Below, in pieces: positions 18,171 through 26,283 of a stretch of 64,000 bases of DNA (position 1 is the stretch's first letter; each line of letters opens with the position of its first letter). Under the pieces are notes generated by a model. The model saw only the letters and a program-made list of their open reading frames with translations, ran no database searches and was not told where the DNA came from. Origin of the DNA: Mycolicibacterium peregrinum (GTDB lineage Bacteria > Actinomycetota > Actinomycetes > Mycobacteriales > Mycobacteriaceae); NCBI RefSeq assembly GCF_001665625.1, contig NZ_LZSY01000067.1, positions 1-64,000 of the forward strand, read 5' to 3'. The translations under genes and the position numbers were made by a program.

Positions 18171-20108
18171 GTGGATTACCCCTTGGATCCGCTGTCCGCC
18201 GACGAGTTTCGTGCGGTAGCGGCGATATTGCGGCGTGAGCGCGGAGTGGGTGCGGGCTGGCGGGTTGCCTCGGTGGAACTCGTCGAGCCGTCCAAGGCCG
18301 AATTGGCCGCGTTCGACGGTGGTGGTGCTGTTCCGGCCCGGCGCGCGGCCGTGATCTGCCTGGAGCGGACGGCCAACGCCACGTACAAGGGCGTCGTGTC
18401 GCTGACCGACGACCGGGTCGAGAAGTTCGACCATGTTCCGGGTGTCCAGGCCAATTTCACCGTCGACGAGTTCGTCGAATGCGACGAGGTGCTGCGCCGG
18501 CATCCCGACGTGATCGCCGCCCTGGCCCGACGCGGCATCACCGACCTCGACAACGTCTTCATGGACACCTGGACCTACGGCGACGCCGTCGCGCCACCCG
18601 AATATCGTGACCGGCGGATCGGCTGGTCGGACACCTGGTACAAGCAGGCCGCCGGCGCCAATCCATACGCGCACCCGGTCAGCGGTCTCCATTGCGTGAT
18701 CGACGTCAACAGCATGGAAGTGCTGCGGGTCGAAGATGACGGCAGCGCCGAAAAGCCCGACGTGATGGGTGAATACGTGCCGCGCCACATCCCGGAACGG
18801 ATTCGGGCGGCTTCGCGCCGGGACCCACTCAAGCCGCTCGACATCACGCAGCCCGACGGCCCCTCGTTCACCTTGGACGGCAACCTGCTGCGGTGGCAGA
18901 ACTGGTCGTTGCGGATCGGGTTCAACCATCGTGAGGGCATGACCCTGCACACCGTGCGGTACCGCGACGGCGACGTGGATCGTTCGGTGGCACACCGGAT
19001 GTCGTTCGCCGAGATGGTGGTCCCGTACCGAGATTCCTCGGTCGATCACTACCGGCGCACGGCGTTCGACATCGGCGAGTGGGGTCTGGGATTCATGACC
19101 ACCTCGCTGGAGCTCGGCTGCGACTGCCTCGGTGAGATCCGTTATCTGGACGCGGTACTGCACAACAGCAGCGGTGAGCCGTACACCATCACCAACGCGA
19201 TCTGCATCCACGAGGAAGACAACGCCGTGCTGTGGAAGCACGTCGACCACGACGCGGGTGCCGAGGTACGTCGGATGCGCAGACTCACACTGTCTTTCCA
19301 CGTCACCGTCGCCAACTACGAATATCTGGTGTACTGGCGGCTGTACCAGGACGGCAACATCGAGTGCGAGGTCCGGGCCACCGGGATCATGGTCACCACA
19401 CCGTTTTCGGCCGGGCCGACGCCGAAGAACGGCACGCTGGTCGACGAGCGCACCTACGCGCCGTTCCATCAACACTTCCTGATCGCCCGGTTGGATCTGG
19501 ATGTCGACGGCACCGACAACACGGTCTACATGACCGAGTCGTACGCAGAACCCATCAGCCCGGACAATCCGTACGGCCTGTCACTGGTGGTGCGCAATCA
19601 GGCGCTGCGCACCGAGCAGGAGGGCAGACAGGACGTCAACTTCGCCACCCAGCGGGCCTGGAAGGTGGTCAATACCAACGTCGTCAACGGCCTGGGGACC
19701 CATCCGTCGTACAAGCTGGTTCCCACCGGTGCGATCCCTGCGATGTTCGACCCCGCCTCGCCGGTGATTCAGCGCGCCAATGTCATCGCCCACACGCTGT
19801 GGGTGACCCCCAACCAACCGGACGAGCGCTGGCCGGCGGGGGAGTTCGTCAACCAGTCGGTGGCCGATACCGGGTTGGGTGAGTGGACGAAGGCCGACCG
19901 CTCGATCGACAACACCGACGTGGTGCTGTGGTACGTGTTCGGCATCCACCACATCACCCGTCCGGAGGACTGGCCGGTGATGCCGGTGGACGTGGTGTCG
20001 TTCTGGCTCAAGCCGTTCGGGTTCTTCGACCGCAACCCGGCCCTGGACGTGGCGCCCACCCCGCCGGACGCCTGTGCCCATGGTCATGCCAAGGCGGCAC
20101 ACCATTAG
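18171..20108 (+). CDS. Copper-containing primary-amine oxidase
   Basis: A 645-residue copper amine oxidase that turns primary amines into aldehydes, releasing ammonia and peroxide. The topaquinone precursor is Tyr383 in the NYEY motif (VANYEYLVYW); the three copper histidines are His433 and His435 (FHQHFL) and one of the pair at 593-594 (GIHHITRPEDWPVMP). The catalytic base is likely the Asp of RTAFDIGEWG. No signal peptide, so probably cytoplasmic. Start GTG at 18171. It lies 64 bases after lipT and may follow it in one transcript. Mycobacterial homologs oxidise phenethylamine/tyramine-type amines; specificity here is unknown. Confidence 0.92.
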   Translation: MDYPLDPLSADEFRAVAAILRRERGVGAGWRVASVELVEPSKAELAAFDGGGAVPARRAAVICLERTANATYKGVVSLTDDRVEKFDHVPGVQANFTVDEFVECDEVLRRHPDVIAALARRGITDLDNVFMDTWTYGDAVAPPEYRDRRIGWSDTWYKQAAGANPYAHPVSGLHCVIDVNSMEVLRVEDDGSAEKPDVMGEYVPRHIPERIRAASRRDPLKPLDITQPDGPSFTLDGNLLRWQNWSLRIGFNHREGMTLHTVRYRDGDVDRSVAHRMSFAEMVVPYRDSSVDHYRRTAFDIGEWGLGFMTTSLELGCDCLGEIRYLDAVLHNSSGEPYTITNAICIHEEDNAVLWKHVDHDAGAEVRRMRRLTLSFHVTVANYEYLVYWRLYQDGNIECEVRATGIMVTTPFSAGPTPKNGTLVDERTYAPFHQHFLIARLDLDVDGTDNTVYMTESYAEPISPDNPYGLSLVVRNQALRTEQEGRQDVNFATQRAWKVVNTNVVNGLGTHPSYKLVPTGAIPAMFDPASPVIQRANVIAHTLWVTPNQPDERWPAGEFVNQSVADTGLGEWTKADRSIDNTDVVLWYVFGIHHITRPEDWPVMPVDVVSFWLKPFGFFDRNPALDVAPTPPDACAHGHAKAAHH

Positions 20109-20109
20109 T

Positions 20110-20121
20110 TGACACCTGTCA
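20110..20121. promoter_or_regulatory. Near-palindrome resembling the first TetR operator
   Basis: TGACACCTGTCA differs by one base from the perfect palindrome TGACAGCTGTCA at 1875-1886. It lies 32 bases before the kinase-like gene start, and a possible -10 (TAGGTT, 20142-20147) is six bases before the GTG. Both sites precede APH-type genes. Shared control by the TetR at 1181-1819 is inferred. Confidence 0.4.
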
Positions 20122-20153
20122 TGTGTGATCCGGAACACTGCTAGGTTGCCTGT

Positions 20154-22148
20154 GTGCAACCGACTCAGACAGCCCTACTCGACCGCCCCGAAGACCTGAC
20201 CTGTGACTGGCTGACCGCCGCCCTCGGTGCCGGCCAGGTCAGCGCGTTCACTTTCGAGCGGATCGGCACCGGCCAGATGAGTGAGTGCTACCGCGTCGCG
20301 CTGAGCTACGCCGGTGACACCGCCGGGCCCGCCTCGGTGGTGCTCAAGGTGGCCGCCACCGATCCCAACAGCCGCCAGACCGGACTGTCCCTGGGGCTTT
20401 ACGAGCGCGAGGTGCGGTTCTACACCGACATCGCGCCCGCCCTGGTGCCCGGGCCCGTGGCGCCGTGTTACCACGCCGCGATCGACACCCAGACCGGTGC
20501 CTTCGATCTGCTGCTCGGCGATGCGGTTCCCGCCGTGGTGGGTGACGAGATCCGCGGCGCCACAGCCGAACAGGCCGCCGTGGCGCTCACCGAGCTCGGT
20601 CGCGTGCACGGGTCGAAGGCCGGCGCCGAGGCCCTGGACCAGGCTGAATGGCTCAATCGTGAGGCACCGGTCAACCAGGCGCTGATTTCGGGTCTGTACG
20701 CGGCCTTCGTCGACCGGTACGCGGGTCTGATCACGCCGGAGCAGCGCCAGGTATGCGAACGACTCGTCGAGAGTTTCGACGCCTACCTGGCCGACGAAGG
20801 CGCGTCCGAGCGGCCTCAGGGTCTGGTGCACGGCGACTATCGACTCGACAACATGCTGTTCGGCGACGCGGGTGCGGACCGGGCTCTGACGGTGGTCGAC
20901 TGGCAGACCGTCACCAAAGGACCGGCGTTCACCGATGTCGCCTATTTCATCGGCTGCGCCCTACCCGTCGAACAGCGCCGGGCGCACTACGACGAGCTGC
21001 TGGCGGCGTATCACCAGGCGCTGGGCTCGGACTCGGCACTGACGCTCGATCAGGTGCGCGACGGCGTGCGCCGGCAGAGTTTCTTCGGCGTGATGATGGC
21101 GATCATCTCCTCGATGCTGGTGGAACGTACCGAACGCGGCGACCACATGTTCATGACGATGCTCGACCGGCACTGCAGCCATGTTCTGGATACCGGAGCA
21201 CTGGACGTCCTTGCGCCACCCTCGGTTCCGGAGCCGTTGGTGCCCGCCGCCGAGGACGACCATCCGCACCCGCCCACCGACGAAGAGCTGTGGAACGAGA
21301 GCTGGTACTTCGACTTCACCGATCCCGCCGCGGGTTTCGGCGGTTGGGTCCGACTGGGCCTGATCCCCAACCAGGACACCGCGTGGGTCAATGTGCTGTT
21401 CTGCGGTCCGGGCATGCCGACCGTGGCGCTCAACGACTTTCATGCCGTACCGGCCGAACCGGAGCTGATCAAGGGTGACGGGGTCGAGCTGAGCCTGCAA
21501 CCGGTCGAACCGCTCAAGACCTACCGCGTCACGGCGTCGGGTACCGGGCAGGCTCACGATGATCCGGCGGCGCTGCTGCGCGGCGAGACCGGTCGGCCGG
21601 TTGACGTGACCATGGACCTGACCTGGACCACAGCCGGAACTCCGTACCAGTACCGCATCACGCCGCGCTATGAGATTCCCTGCACGGTCGCGGGCACGGT
21701 GACCATCGGGGAGCAGACGTTCGACATCAAGGCAGTGTCGGGTCAGCGCGATCATTCGTGGGGTGTGCGGGACTGGTGGTCGATGAATTGGGTGTGGAGT
21801 GCCATCCATCTCGACGACGGCACCCACCTGCACGGCGTGGACATCCGGATCTCCGGAATGCCACCGATCGGTATCGGCTATTCGCAGCGCGACGGTGAAC
21901 CGCTCGTCGAATTGCAGTCGGTGACAGCGCAATACACGGTCGGTGCCGACGATCTGCCGGTGTCGACGACGCTGACTCTGCAGCCCGGCGACATCGAGGC
22001 GACTGTCGACATCCAGGGACACGCGCCGGTGCTGCTGGTGGCTGCGGACGGTCGCATCAGTCAGTTCCCCCGCGCCTGGGCGAAGGTTCGCACCGCCGAC
22101 GGGCGTACCGGCATCGGCTGGCTGGAGTGGAACCGCAACCTGGGCTGA
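20154..22148 (+). CDS. Two-domain protein: APH-type kinase fused to a C-terminal beta-sandwich domain
   Basis: A 664-residue protein. Residues 1-355 are an APH-fold kinase with the Brenner motif LVHGDYRLDN (HGD at 226-228) and metal Asp249 (LTVVDW); the kinase is a homolog of the protein at 111-1160. After a Pro-rich linker (SVPEPLVPAAEDDHPHPP), residues 375-664 form a beta-rich domain with the motif QRDHSWGVRDWWSMNW, like the DUF7064/7065 or AttH-like lipocalin-type domains. A kinase joined to a lipid- or sterol-binding sandwich suggests modification of a hydrophobic molecule, but that is inference. Start GTG 20154; no ribosome site, and a -10-like box six bases upstream suggests leaderless translation. 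Confidence 0.8.
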   Translation: MQPTQTALLDRPEDLTCDWLTAALGAGQVSAFTFERIGTGQMSECYRVALSYAGDTAGPASVVLKVAATDPNSRQTGLSLGLYEREVRFYTDIAPALVPGPVAPCYHAAIDTQTGAFDLLLGDAVPAVVGDEIRGATAEQAAVALTELGRVHGSKAGAEALDQAEWLNREAPVNQALISGLYAAFVDRYAGLITPEQRQVCERLVESFDAYLADEGASERPQGLVHGDYRLDNMLFGDAGADRALTVVDWQTVTKGPAFTDVAYFIGCALPVEQRRAHYDELLAAYHQALGSDSALTLDQVRDGVRRQSFFGVMMAIISSMLVERTERGDHMFMTMLDRHCSHVLDTGALDVLAPPSVPEPLVPAAEDDHPHPPTDEELWNESWYFDFTDPAAGFGGWVRLGLIPNQDTAWVNVLFCGPGMPTVALNDFHAVPAEPELIKGDGVELSLQPVEPLKTYRVTASGTGQAHDDPAALLRGETGRPVDVTMDLTWTTAGTPYQYRITPRYEIPCTVAGTVTIGEQTFDIKAVSGQRDHSWGVRDWWSMNWVWSAIHLDDGTHLHGVDIRISGMPPIGIGYSQRDGEPLVELQSVTAQYTVGADDLPVSTTLTLQPGDIEATVDIQGHAPVLLVAADGRISQFPRAWAKVRTADGRTGIGWLEWNRNLG

Positions 22149-22166
22149 CGCAGGCCCATTTGCACC

Positions 22167-22227
22167 GCGAGCGTGCGTGTCTGCTGCCCGCCACGCCGCC
22201 TTTGAGCGGTGTTTTGCGCACGCTCGC
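22167..22227 (+). repeat. Mycobacterial intergenic inverted-repeat element, copy A
   Basis: GCGAGCGTGCG (22167-22177) and CGCACGCTCGC (22217-22227) are perfect complements around a 39-base centre with TGTCTGCT and CACGCCGC. The same core recurs at 22476-22538 (inverted) and 42903-42971. Copy A lies between the convergent stops of the kinase-like gene and the DUF167 gene, where it could work as a weak two-way terminator. Confidence 0.8.
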
Positions 22228-22233
22228 CGGAGC

Positions 22234-22461
22234 TCAGCTGACCCGAAAACGCTTGAGCCGCGCAGTCGCTCCTGAGATCAACTCCACGCGGCTGCGCGGC
22301 ACACCCAGATGCTGGGCAAGCAATTTGGTGACGGCGTCATTGGCCTTGCCGTCGACGGCGCGTTCTGGCACGTAGATGGTGAGAGCGCCGTCATCGGCGA
22401 CCTCGACCAGCGGGCCTTTGCGGCTGCCGGGCTTGACGCGGACGACGACGGTTTCGCTCAC
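22234..22461 (-). CDS. DUF167/UPF0235 (YggU-like) protein
   Basis: A 75-residue DUF167 protein. The family pattern is clear: VVVRVKPGSRKGPLVEV, ALTIYVPERAVDGKANDAVTKLLAQHLGVPRSRVELISG. It is a small single-domain alpha/beta fold of unknown biochemical role found across bacteria. The start is the GTG at 22461 (VSETVVVRVKPGS); the longer frame to 22530 runs through the repeat and encodes Arg-rich nonsense. The gene is bracketed by inverted repeat copies A and B. Confidence 0.85.
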   Translation of the reverse strand: MSETVVVRVKPGSRKGPLVEVADDGALTIYVPERAVDGKANDAVTKLLAQHLGVPRSRVELISGATARLKRFRVS

Positions 22462-22475
22462 ACCGTCATCGTGAC

Positions 22476-22538
22476 GCGAACGTGCGCAAAATGCTGCCGC
22501 GCGGCGGCGTGTCGCGGAGCAGACACGCACGCTCGCGC
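22476..22538 (-). repeat. Mycobacterial intergenic inverted-repeat element, copy B (inverted)
   Basis: Read on the minus strand it has the same order as copy A: GCGAGCGTGCGTGTCTGCT, then a CACGCCGC centre, then TTTTGCGCACGTTCGC. The outer arms differ by one base (GCGAACGTGC against GCACGCTCGC). It lies between the thiolase stop and the DUF167 start, in opposite orientation to copy A. Confidence 0.8.
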
Positions 22539-22549
22539 GGCAACGGGGA

Positions 22550-23752
22550 TCACCGGGCGACGATCACCGAGGAGCCGTGGCCGAACAGGCCCTGGTTGGC
22601 GGTCACGCCGACCTTCGCGCCCTCGACCTGCCGGCCGGTGGCCTGGCCCTTGAGCTGCCAGGTCAACTCGCACACCTGCGCGATGGCCTGGGCCGGGATG
22701 GCCTCGCCGAAGCAGGCCAGGCCGCCCGACGGGTTGACCGGCACGCGCCCGCCGATGGTCGTGGCGCCCGAACGCAGCAGCTGCTCGCCTTCACCCTTGG
22801 CGCACAGGCCCAGGTGCTCGTACCAGTCCAGTTCGAGTGCGGTGGACAGGTCGTAGACCTCGGCCAGGCTGACGTCCTCGGGGCCGATGCCCGCCTCGGC
22901 GTAGGCCGCGTCGAGAATCTGGTCCTTGAACACCCGCTCCGGCGCCGCCACGACTGCGGTGGAATCTGTTGCGATGTCTGGCAATTCGGGCAGGTGCTGC
23001 GGGTAGCGCGGGGTCACAGTCGAGATCGCGCGTACCGACGGCACACCCTCGAGCGAGCCGAGGTGCTTCTCGGCGAACGACTTCGAAGCGACGATCAGAG
23101 CGGCCGCGCCGTCGGAGGTGGCGCAGATGTCGAGTTGGCGCAGCGGGTCGGAGACCACCGGGCTGGCCAGCACGTCCTCGATCGCGGATTCCTTGCGGTA
23201 GCGCGCATTCGGGTTCTGCAGGCCGTGGCGGGAGTTCTTCACCTTCACCTGGGCGAAGTCCTCGGCGGTGGCGCCGTAGAGATCCATCCGGCGCCGCGCG
23301 AGCAGGGCGAAGTACACCGGGTTCATCGCACCGAGCAGGTGGAAGCGCTGCCAGTCGGGATCGTTCTTGCGCTCGCCGCCGACGGGCGCGAAGGCGCCCT
23401 TGGGGGTGGTGTCCGCACCGATCACCAGTGCGACATCGCAGAACCCGGCCAGGATCTGGGCGCGCGCACTCTGCAGCGCCTGCGAGCCCGACGCGCACGC
23501 CGCGTACGAGGACGACACCGGCACGCCGTTCCAGCCCAGCTTCTGGGCGAACGTCGACCCGGCGATGAAGCCCGGGTAGCCGTTGCGGATGGTGTCCGCG
23601 CCGGCGATGAACTGGATCTGCTGCGCGTCCAGCCCGGCTTCGGCCAGGGCCGCGCGGGCGGCGACGACGCCGTACTCGGTGAAGTCGCGTCCCCACTTGC
23701 CCCACGGGTGCATTCCCGCGCCGAGGATGTACAGCGGTTCGGGTGCGCTCAT
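22550..23752 (-). CDS. Thiolase-family lipid-transfer protein (Rv1627c-like)
   Basis: A 400-residue thiolase/SCP-x-type protein. The nucleophile segment is SSYAACASGSQALQSAR, with Cys near residue 87; the later motifs NPSGGLACFGEAIPAQA and LFGHGSSVIVAR belong to the non-specific lipid-transfer branch. Such proteins act with a DUF35 partner in retro-aldol or thiolytic cleavage of steroid side chains. It starts one base inside the stop of the DUF35 gene (TGATG), so the two are coupled and probably form a complex. The KstR-type site upstream links the pair to sterol catabolism. Confidence 0.9.
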   Translation of the reverse strand: MSAPEPLYILGAGMHPWGKWGRDFTEYGVVAARAALAEAGLDAQQIQFIAGADTIRNGYPGFIAGSTFAQKLGWNGVPVSSSYAACASGSQALQSARAQILAGFCDVALVIGADTTPKGAFAPVGGERKNDPDWQRFHLLGAMNPVYFALLARRRMDLYGATAEDFAQVKVKNSRHGLQNPNARYRKESAIEDVLASPVVSDPLRQLDICATSDGAAALIVASKSFAEKHLGSLEGVPSVRAISTVTPRYPQHLPELPDIATDSTAVVAAPERVFKDQILDAAYAEAGIGPEDVSLAEVYDLSTALELDWYEHLGLCAKGEGEQLLRSGATTIGGRVPVNPSGGLACFGEAIPAQAIAQVCELTWQLKGQATGRQVEGAKVGVTANQGLFGHGSSVIVAR

Positions 23753-24189
23753 CAGGCGATCCTCCAGGCGTGGGTGGTGCGCTCGACGCCCTCGTCGTCG
23801 GTGTAGAGCGTCATGGTGGTCAGCTCCATCTCCATGCCGACCTTGAGGTCGGCGGCGAGGGTGCCTTCGACGACCTTGCCGAGCACGATCAGGCCTTCGT
23901 CGGCCAGCTCCACCGCGGCGATCGCAAACGGCTCGAACGGGTCGGTCTTGGGATACGGCGACGGCGGGAGGTACCGGTTCTCGGTGTAGCTCCACACCTT
24001 TCCGCGGCGGGACAGTGGCACCAGGTCGAGGGTGTCGCTGGCGCAGGCCGGGTTGGGGCAGTTGTTCTCGCGCGGCGGGAACACGAACGTGGCGCACTGA
24101 GTGCACTTGCCGCCGATCAGATGGGTGGCACCGGCGTCGTCGGTGGCGAACCATCCGTCGATCGCGGGTTGCGAAGATGCTGCTGGCAC
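23752..24189 (-). CDS. DUF35 OB-fold protein with rubredoxin-like zinc ribbon (Rv1628c-like)
   Basis: A 145-residue DUF35/ChsH2-type protein. A zinc ribbon (KCTQCATF ... NNCPNPACAS: CxxC and C-x4-C) near residues 29-50 precedes an OB fold (SYTENRYLPPSPYPKTDPFEPFAIAAVEL, LIVLGKVVEG). Proteins of this type are partners of thiolase-like enzymes that hold acyl-CoA chains. First gene of the unit; divergent from a TetR gene across a 109-base region with two palindromes. Confidence 0.88.
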   Translation of the reverse strand: MPAASSQPAIDGWFATDDAGATHLIGGKCTQCATFVFPPRENNCPNPACASDTLDLVPLSRRGKVWSYTENRYLPPSPYPKTDPFEPFAIAAVELADEGLIVLGKVVEGTLAADLKVGMEMELTTMTLYTDDEGVERTTHAWRIA

Positions 24190-24215
24190 GAGGAAAGCCT
24201 AAACGATCGAGACCG

Positions 24216-24241
24216 CAAAACTGAAACGTGTTGCAGTTTTG
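24216..24241 (-). promoter_or_regulatory. KstR-type operator upstream of the DUF35/thiolase unit
   Basis: A 26-bp near-palindrome: arms CAAAACTGAAAC and GTTGCAGTTTTG around GT, matching at 11 of 12 positions. Its core TGAAACGTGTTGCA (24222-24235) fits the published KstR consensus TnnAACnnGTTnnA exactly. KstR represses cholesterol-catabolic genes in mycobacteria. It lies 27 bases before the DUF35 start. Confidence 0.75.
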
Positions 24242-24270
24242 TCCCGCGGACCAGAATATTGCGTTGAAGA

Positions 24271-24289
24271 GTACGAAACAGTTTCGTAC
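24271..24289 (+). promoter_or_regulatory. Perfect 19-bp palindrome, probable operator of the adjacent TetR
   Basis: GTACGAAAC, one base A, GTTTCGTAC: an exact inverted repeat ending nine bases before the TetR start. It differs clearly from the KstR-type site 30 bases away, so the divergent region probably has two separate repressor inputs. Confidence 0.7.
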
Positions 24290-24298
24290 GCTTCGGGC

Positions 24299-24868
24299 GT
24301 GGTGCGAGGCATGGAGCGAGAAAAGGCAGTGTTGGCAGCGGCGGCCGAACTGCTGGCGGAGCGGGGATATCAGGCGCTGACGATGGACGCCGTCGCCACG
24401 CGGGCAGGTGCCAGCAAGGCCACCATCTACCGCCGGTGGCCGAACAAGGCACAGCTGGTGCGCGCCACGCTGGACGCTGCGGACGCCGCCCGCAACGCCG
24501 CCATTCCGGATACCGGGCAGCTGCGCAGTGACCTGTTCGCCGTCATGGATGCGGTCGCCGCGGAGGTGGCGGACCCGCTGACGCGGGTGACTGCGGAGCT
24601 CGCGACGCTGATGCGCCACGACACGCAACTGGCCGAGGCCCTCCGCGAACACCTGGCCAAGGAGGAGCTCTCGCCGTTCCACGACGCGCTGCAACGGGCC
24701 ATTGCCCGGGGTGACATCGCCGCCGGCGTCGATGTCGAGCTCGTCCATGACGTGGCCGAGGCGATGATCCTGCGCCAGATCCACCTGGACCTGCCGATCG
24801 ACGCGGCATTCAGCGCACGGCTGATCGATGACGTGCTGCTGGTGCTGCTCGGAGGTGTCTGTCGATGA
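24299..24868 (+). CDS. TetR-family transcriptional regulator
   Basis: About 189 residues. The DNA-binding part reads VLAAAAELLAERGYQALTMDAVATRAGASKATIYRRWPNKAQLV, a standard TetR helix-turn-helix; the C-terminal part resembles the TetR_C_16/AcrR type (EVADPLTRVTAELATLM). GTG 24299 or 24302 or ATG 24311 could be the start; the open frame to 24239 would run through the palindrome and is unlikely. The stop overlaps the monooxygenase ATG (ATGA), so regulator and enzyme are coupled and probably jointly autoregulated through 24271-24289. Confidence 0.87.
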   Translation: MVRGMEREKAVLAAAAELLAERGYQALTMDAVATRAGASKATIYRRWPNKAQLVRATLDAADAARNAAIPDTGQLRSDLFAVMDAVAAEVADPLTRVTAELATLMRHDTQLAEALREHLAKEELSPFHDALQRAIARGDIAAGVDVELVHDVAEAMILRQIHLDLPIDAAFSARLIDDVLLVLLGGVCR

Positions 24869-26283
24869 CGGTCGTGATCGCGGGTGCCGGGCCGACCGGA
24901 CTCACTTTGGCCATCGAACTGGCTCGTCGAGGCGTGCCGACGCGGGTGCTGGACAAGGCGGCGACGTTGTTTCCCGGTTCGCGCGGCAAGGGGCTGCAGC
25001 CGCGCACGCTGGAGGTCTTCGACGACCTCGGGGTCATCGGTGCGGTGCTGGCCGCCGGTGAGTCGTTTCCGCCCATGCGGCTGTACCGCGGCGCCGACGT
25101 GGTCTGGGAGAAGCCGATCTACGAGCTCCTCGGACTGTCCGAGCTGGAGCCTGCACCGGCGGTGCCTTATCCGTACACCTGGCTGATCCCGCAGTGGCGC
25201 ACCGACCAGATCCTGGCGGCGCGGTTCGCCGAACTCGGTGGCACGATCGAATTCGACACCGAGGTAACGGGTTTCACGCAGGACGACGACGGCGTCACGG
25301 TGGACACCAACCGCGGGCGAATCCGCGCCGGCTACCTGGTCGGTGCCGACGGTGGCCGCAGCACGGTACGCAAGGTGTCGGGGGTCGAGTTTCTCGGCGG
25401 TGCGCTGACCGAGGAACGCATCGTGGTCGGTGACGTGCGGGTCAGCGGGCTCGACGGCCGGTGCTGTCACCTGCTGACCCGGGACGGCGATCAATCTCGG
25501 CGGTTCTCGCTGTGGAACCTCCCCGGCAGCGAGCATTACCAACTGGTGGTCACCATGGCGCCGGTCGAGGACCCGCCACCGCTGACCCTCGAGGGAATGC
25601 AGGCGGTGCTGGAACAACGGTCGGGCCGCCGCGACGTCACACTGTCGGACTTGCGATGGATCTCGCTGTACCGGGTGAATCTGCTCATGGCGCAACAATT
25701 CCGGATCGGCCGCGTCTTCCTCGCCGGGGATGCCGCCCACGTGCACTCACCCGCCGGAGGGCAGGGCGTGAACACCGGGGTGCAGGACGCCTACAACCTC
25801 GGTTGGAAACTGGCCGCGGTGATCGCCGGCGCACCCGCTGACCTGCTGGACAGCTATGAGGCCGAACGCCTGCCCGTTGCCGCCGAGGTACTGCAACTCA
25901 GCGGTGCGCTACATCGCCAGGGGTTCGGCGGGACTGAGCCGGCACCGGCCGCGATCCACCAGTTGGACATCGGCTACCGGGGCGGTCCACTGGCGGCCGG
26001 TGATGCGAGCCTGGACGGACTGCAAGCCGGCGACCGGGCACCCGACGGTCTGTTGCCCGATGGCCGTCGATTGTTCGACGTGTTCCGCGGCCCGCACTGG
26101 ACTGTGCTGGAATTCGACTGCAAAACAGTCGATTTCGGTGTTCCCCAGGTGAGCCTCGGGCCAAGTTCGGACTACGACGTACCTGTCGGCACCTACGTGT
26201 TGGTGCGGCCCGACGGTTATGTCGGCGCAATCAGCACCCAGGCGAACGTCATCCGCGACCAGTTGCGCCGGTCGGGAGGTTGA
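24865..26283 (+). CDS. FAD-dependent aromatic monooxygenase (PheA/TfdB type)
   Basis: A 472-residue class A flavoprotein hydroxylase. The dinucleotide fold GAGPTGLTLAIEL is at residues 7-19, the conserved DG motif in VGADGGRSTVRK near 156-167, and the FAD-ribityl GD motif in FLAGDAAHVHSPAGGQGVNTG near 285-306. A reduced C-terminal thioredoxin-like tail follows. Such enzymes use NAD(P)H and O2 to hydroxylate phenols or polyketides. Cotranscribed with the TetR that probably senses its substrate. Its 3' end overlaps the convergent hydrolase gene by 35 bases. Confidence 0.88.
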   Translation: MTVVIAGAGPTGLTLAIELARRGVPTRVLDKAATLFPGSRGKGLQPRTLEVFDDLGVIGAVLAAGESFPPMRLYRGADVVWEKPIYELLGLSELEPAPAVPYPYTWLIPQWRTDQILAARFAELGGTIEFDTEVTGFTQDDDGVTVDTNRGRIRAGYLVGADGGRSTVRKVSGVEFLGGALTEERIVVGDVRVSGLDGRCCHLLTRDGDQSRRFSLWNLPGSEHYQLVVTMAPVEDPPPLTLEGMQAVLEQRSGRRDVTLSDLRWISLYRVNLLMAQQFRIGRVFLAGDAAHVHSPAGGQGVNTGVQDAYNLGWKLAAVIAGAPADLLDSYEAERLPVAAEVLQLSGALHRQGFGGTEPAPAAIHQLDIGYRGGPLAAGDASLDGLQAGDRAPDGLLPDGRRLFDVFRGPHWTVLEFDCKTVDFGVPQVSLGPSSDYDVPVGTYVLVRPDGYVGAISTQANVIRDQLRRSGG

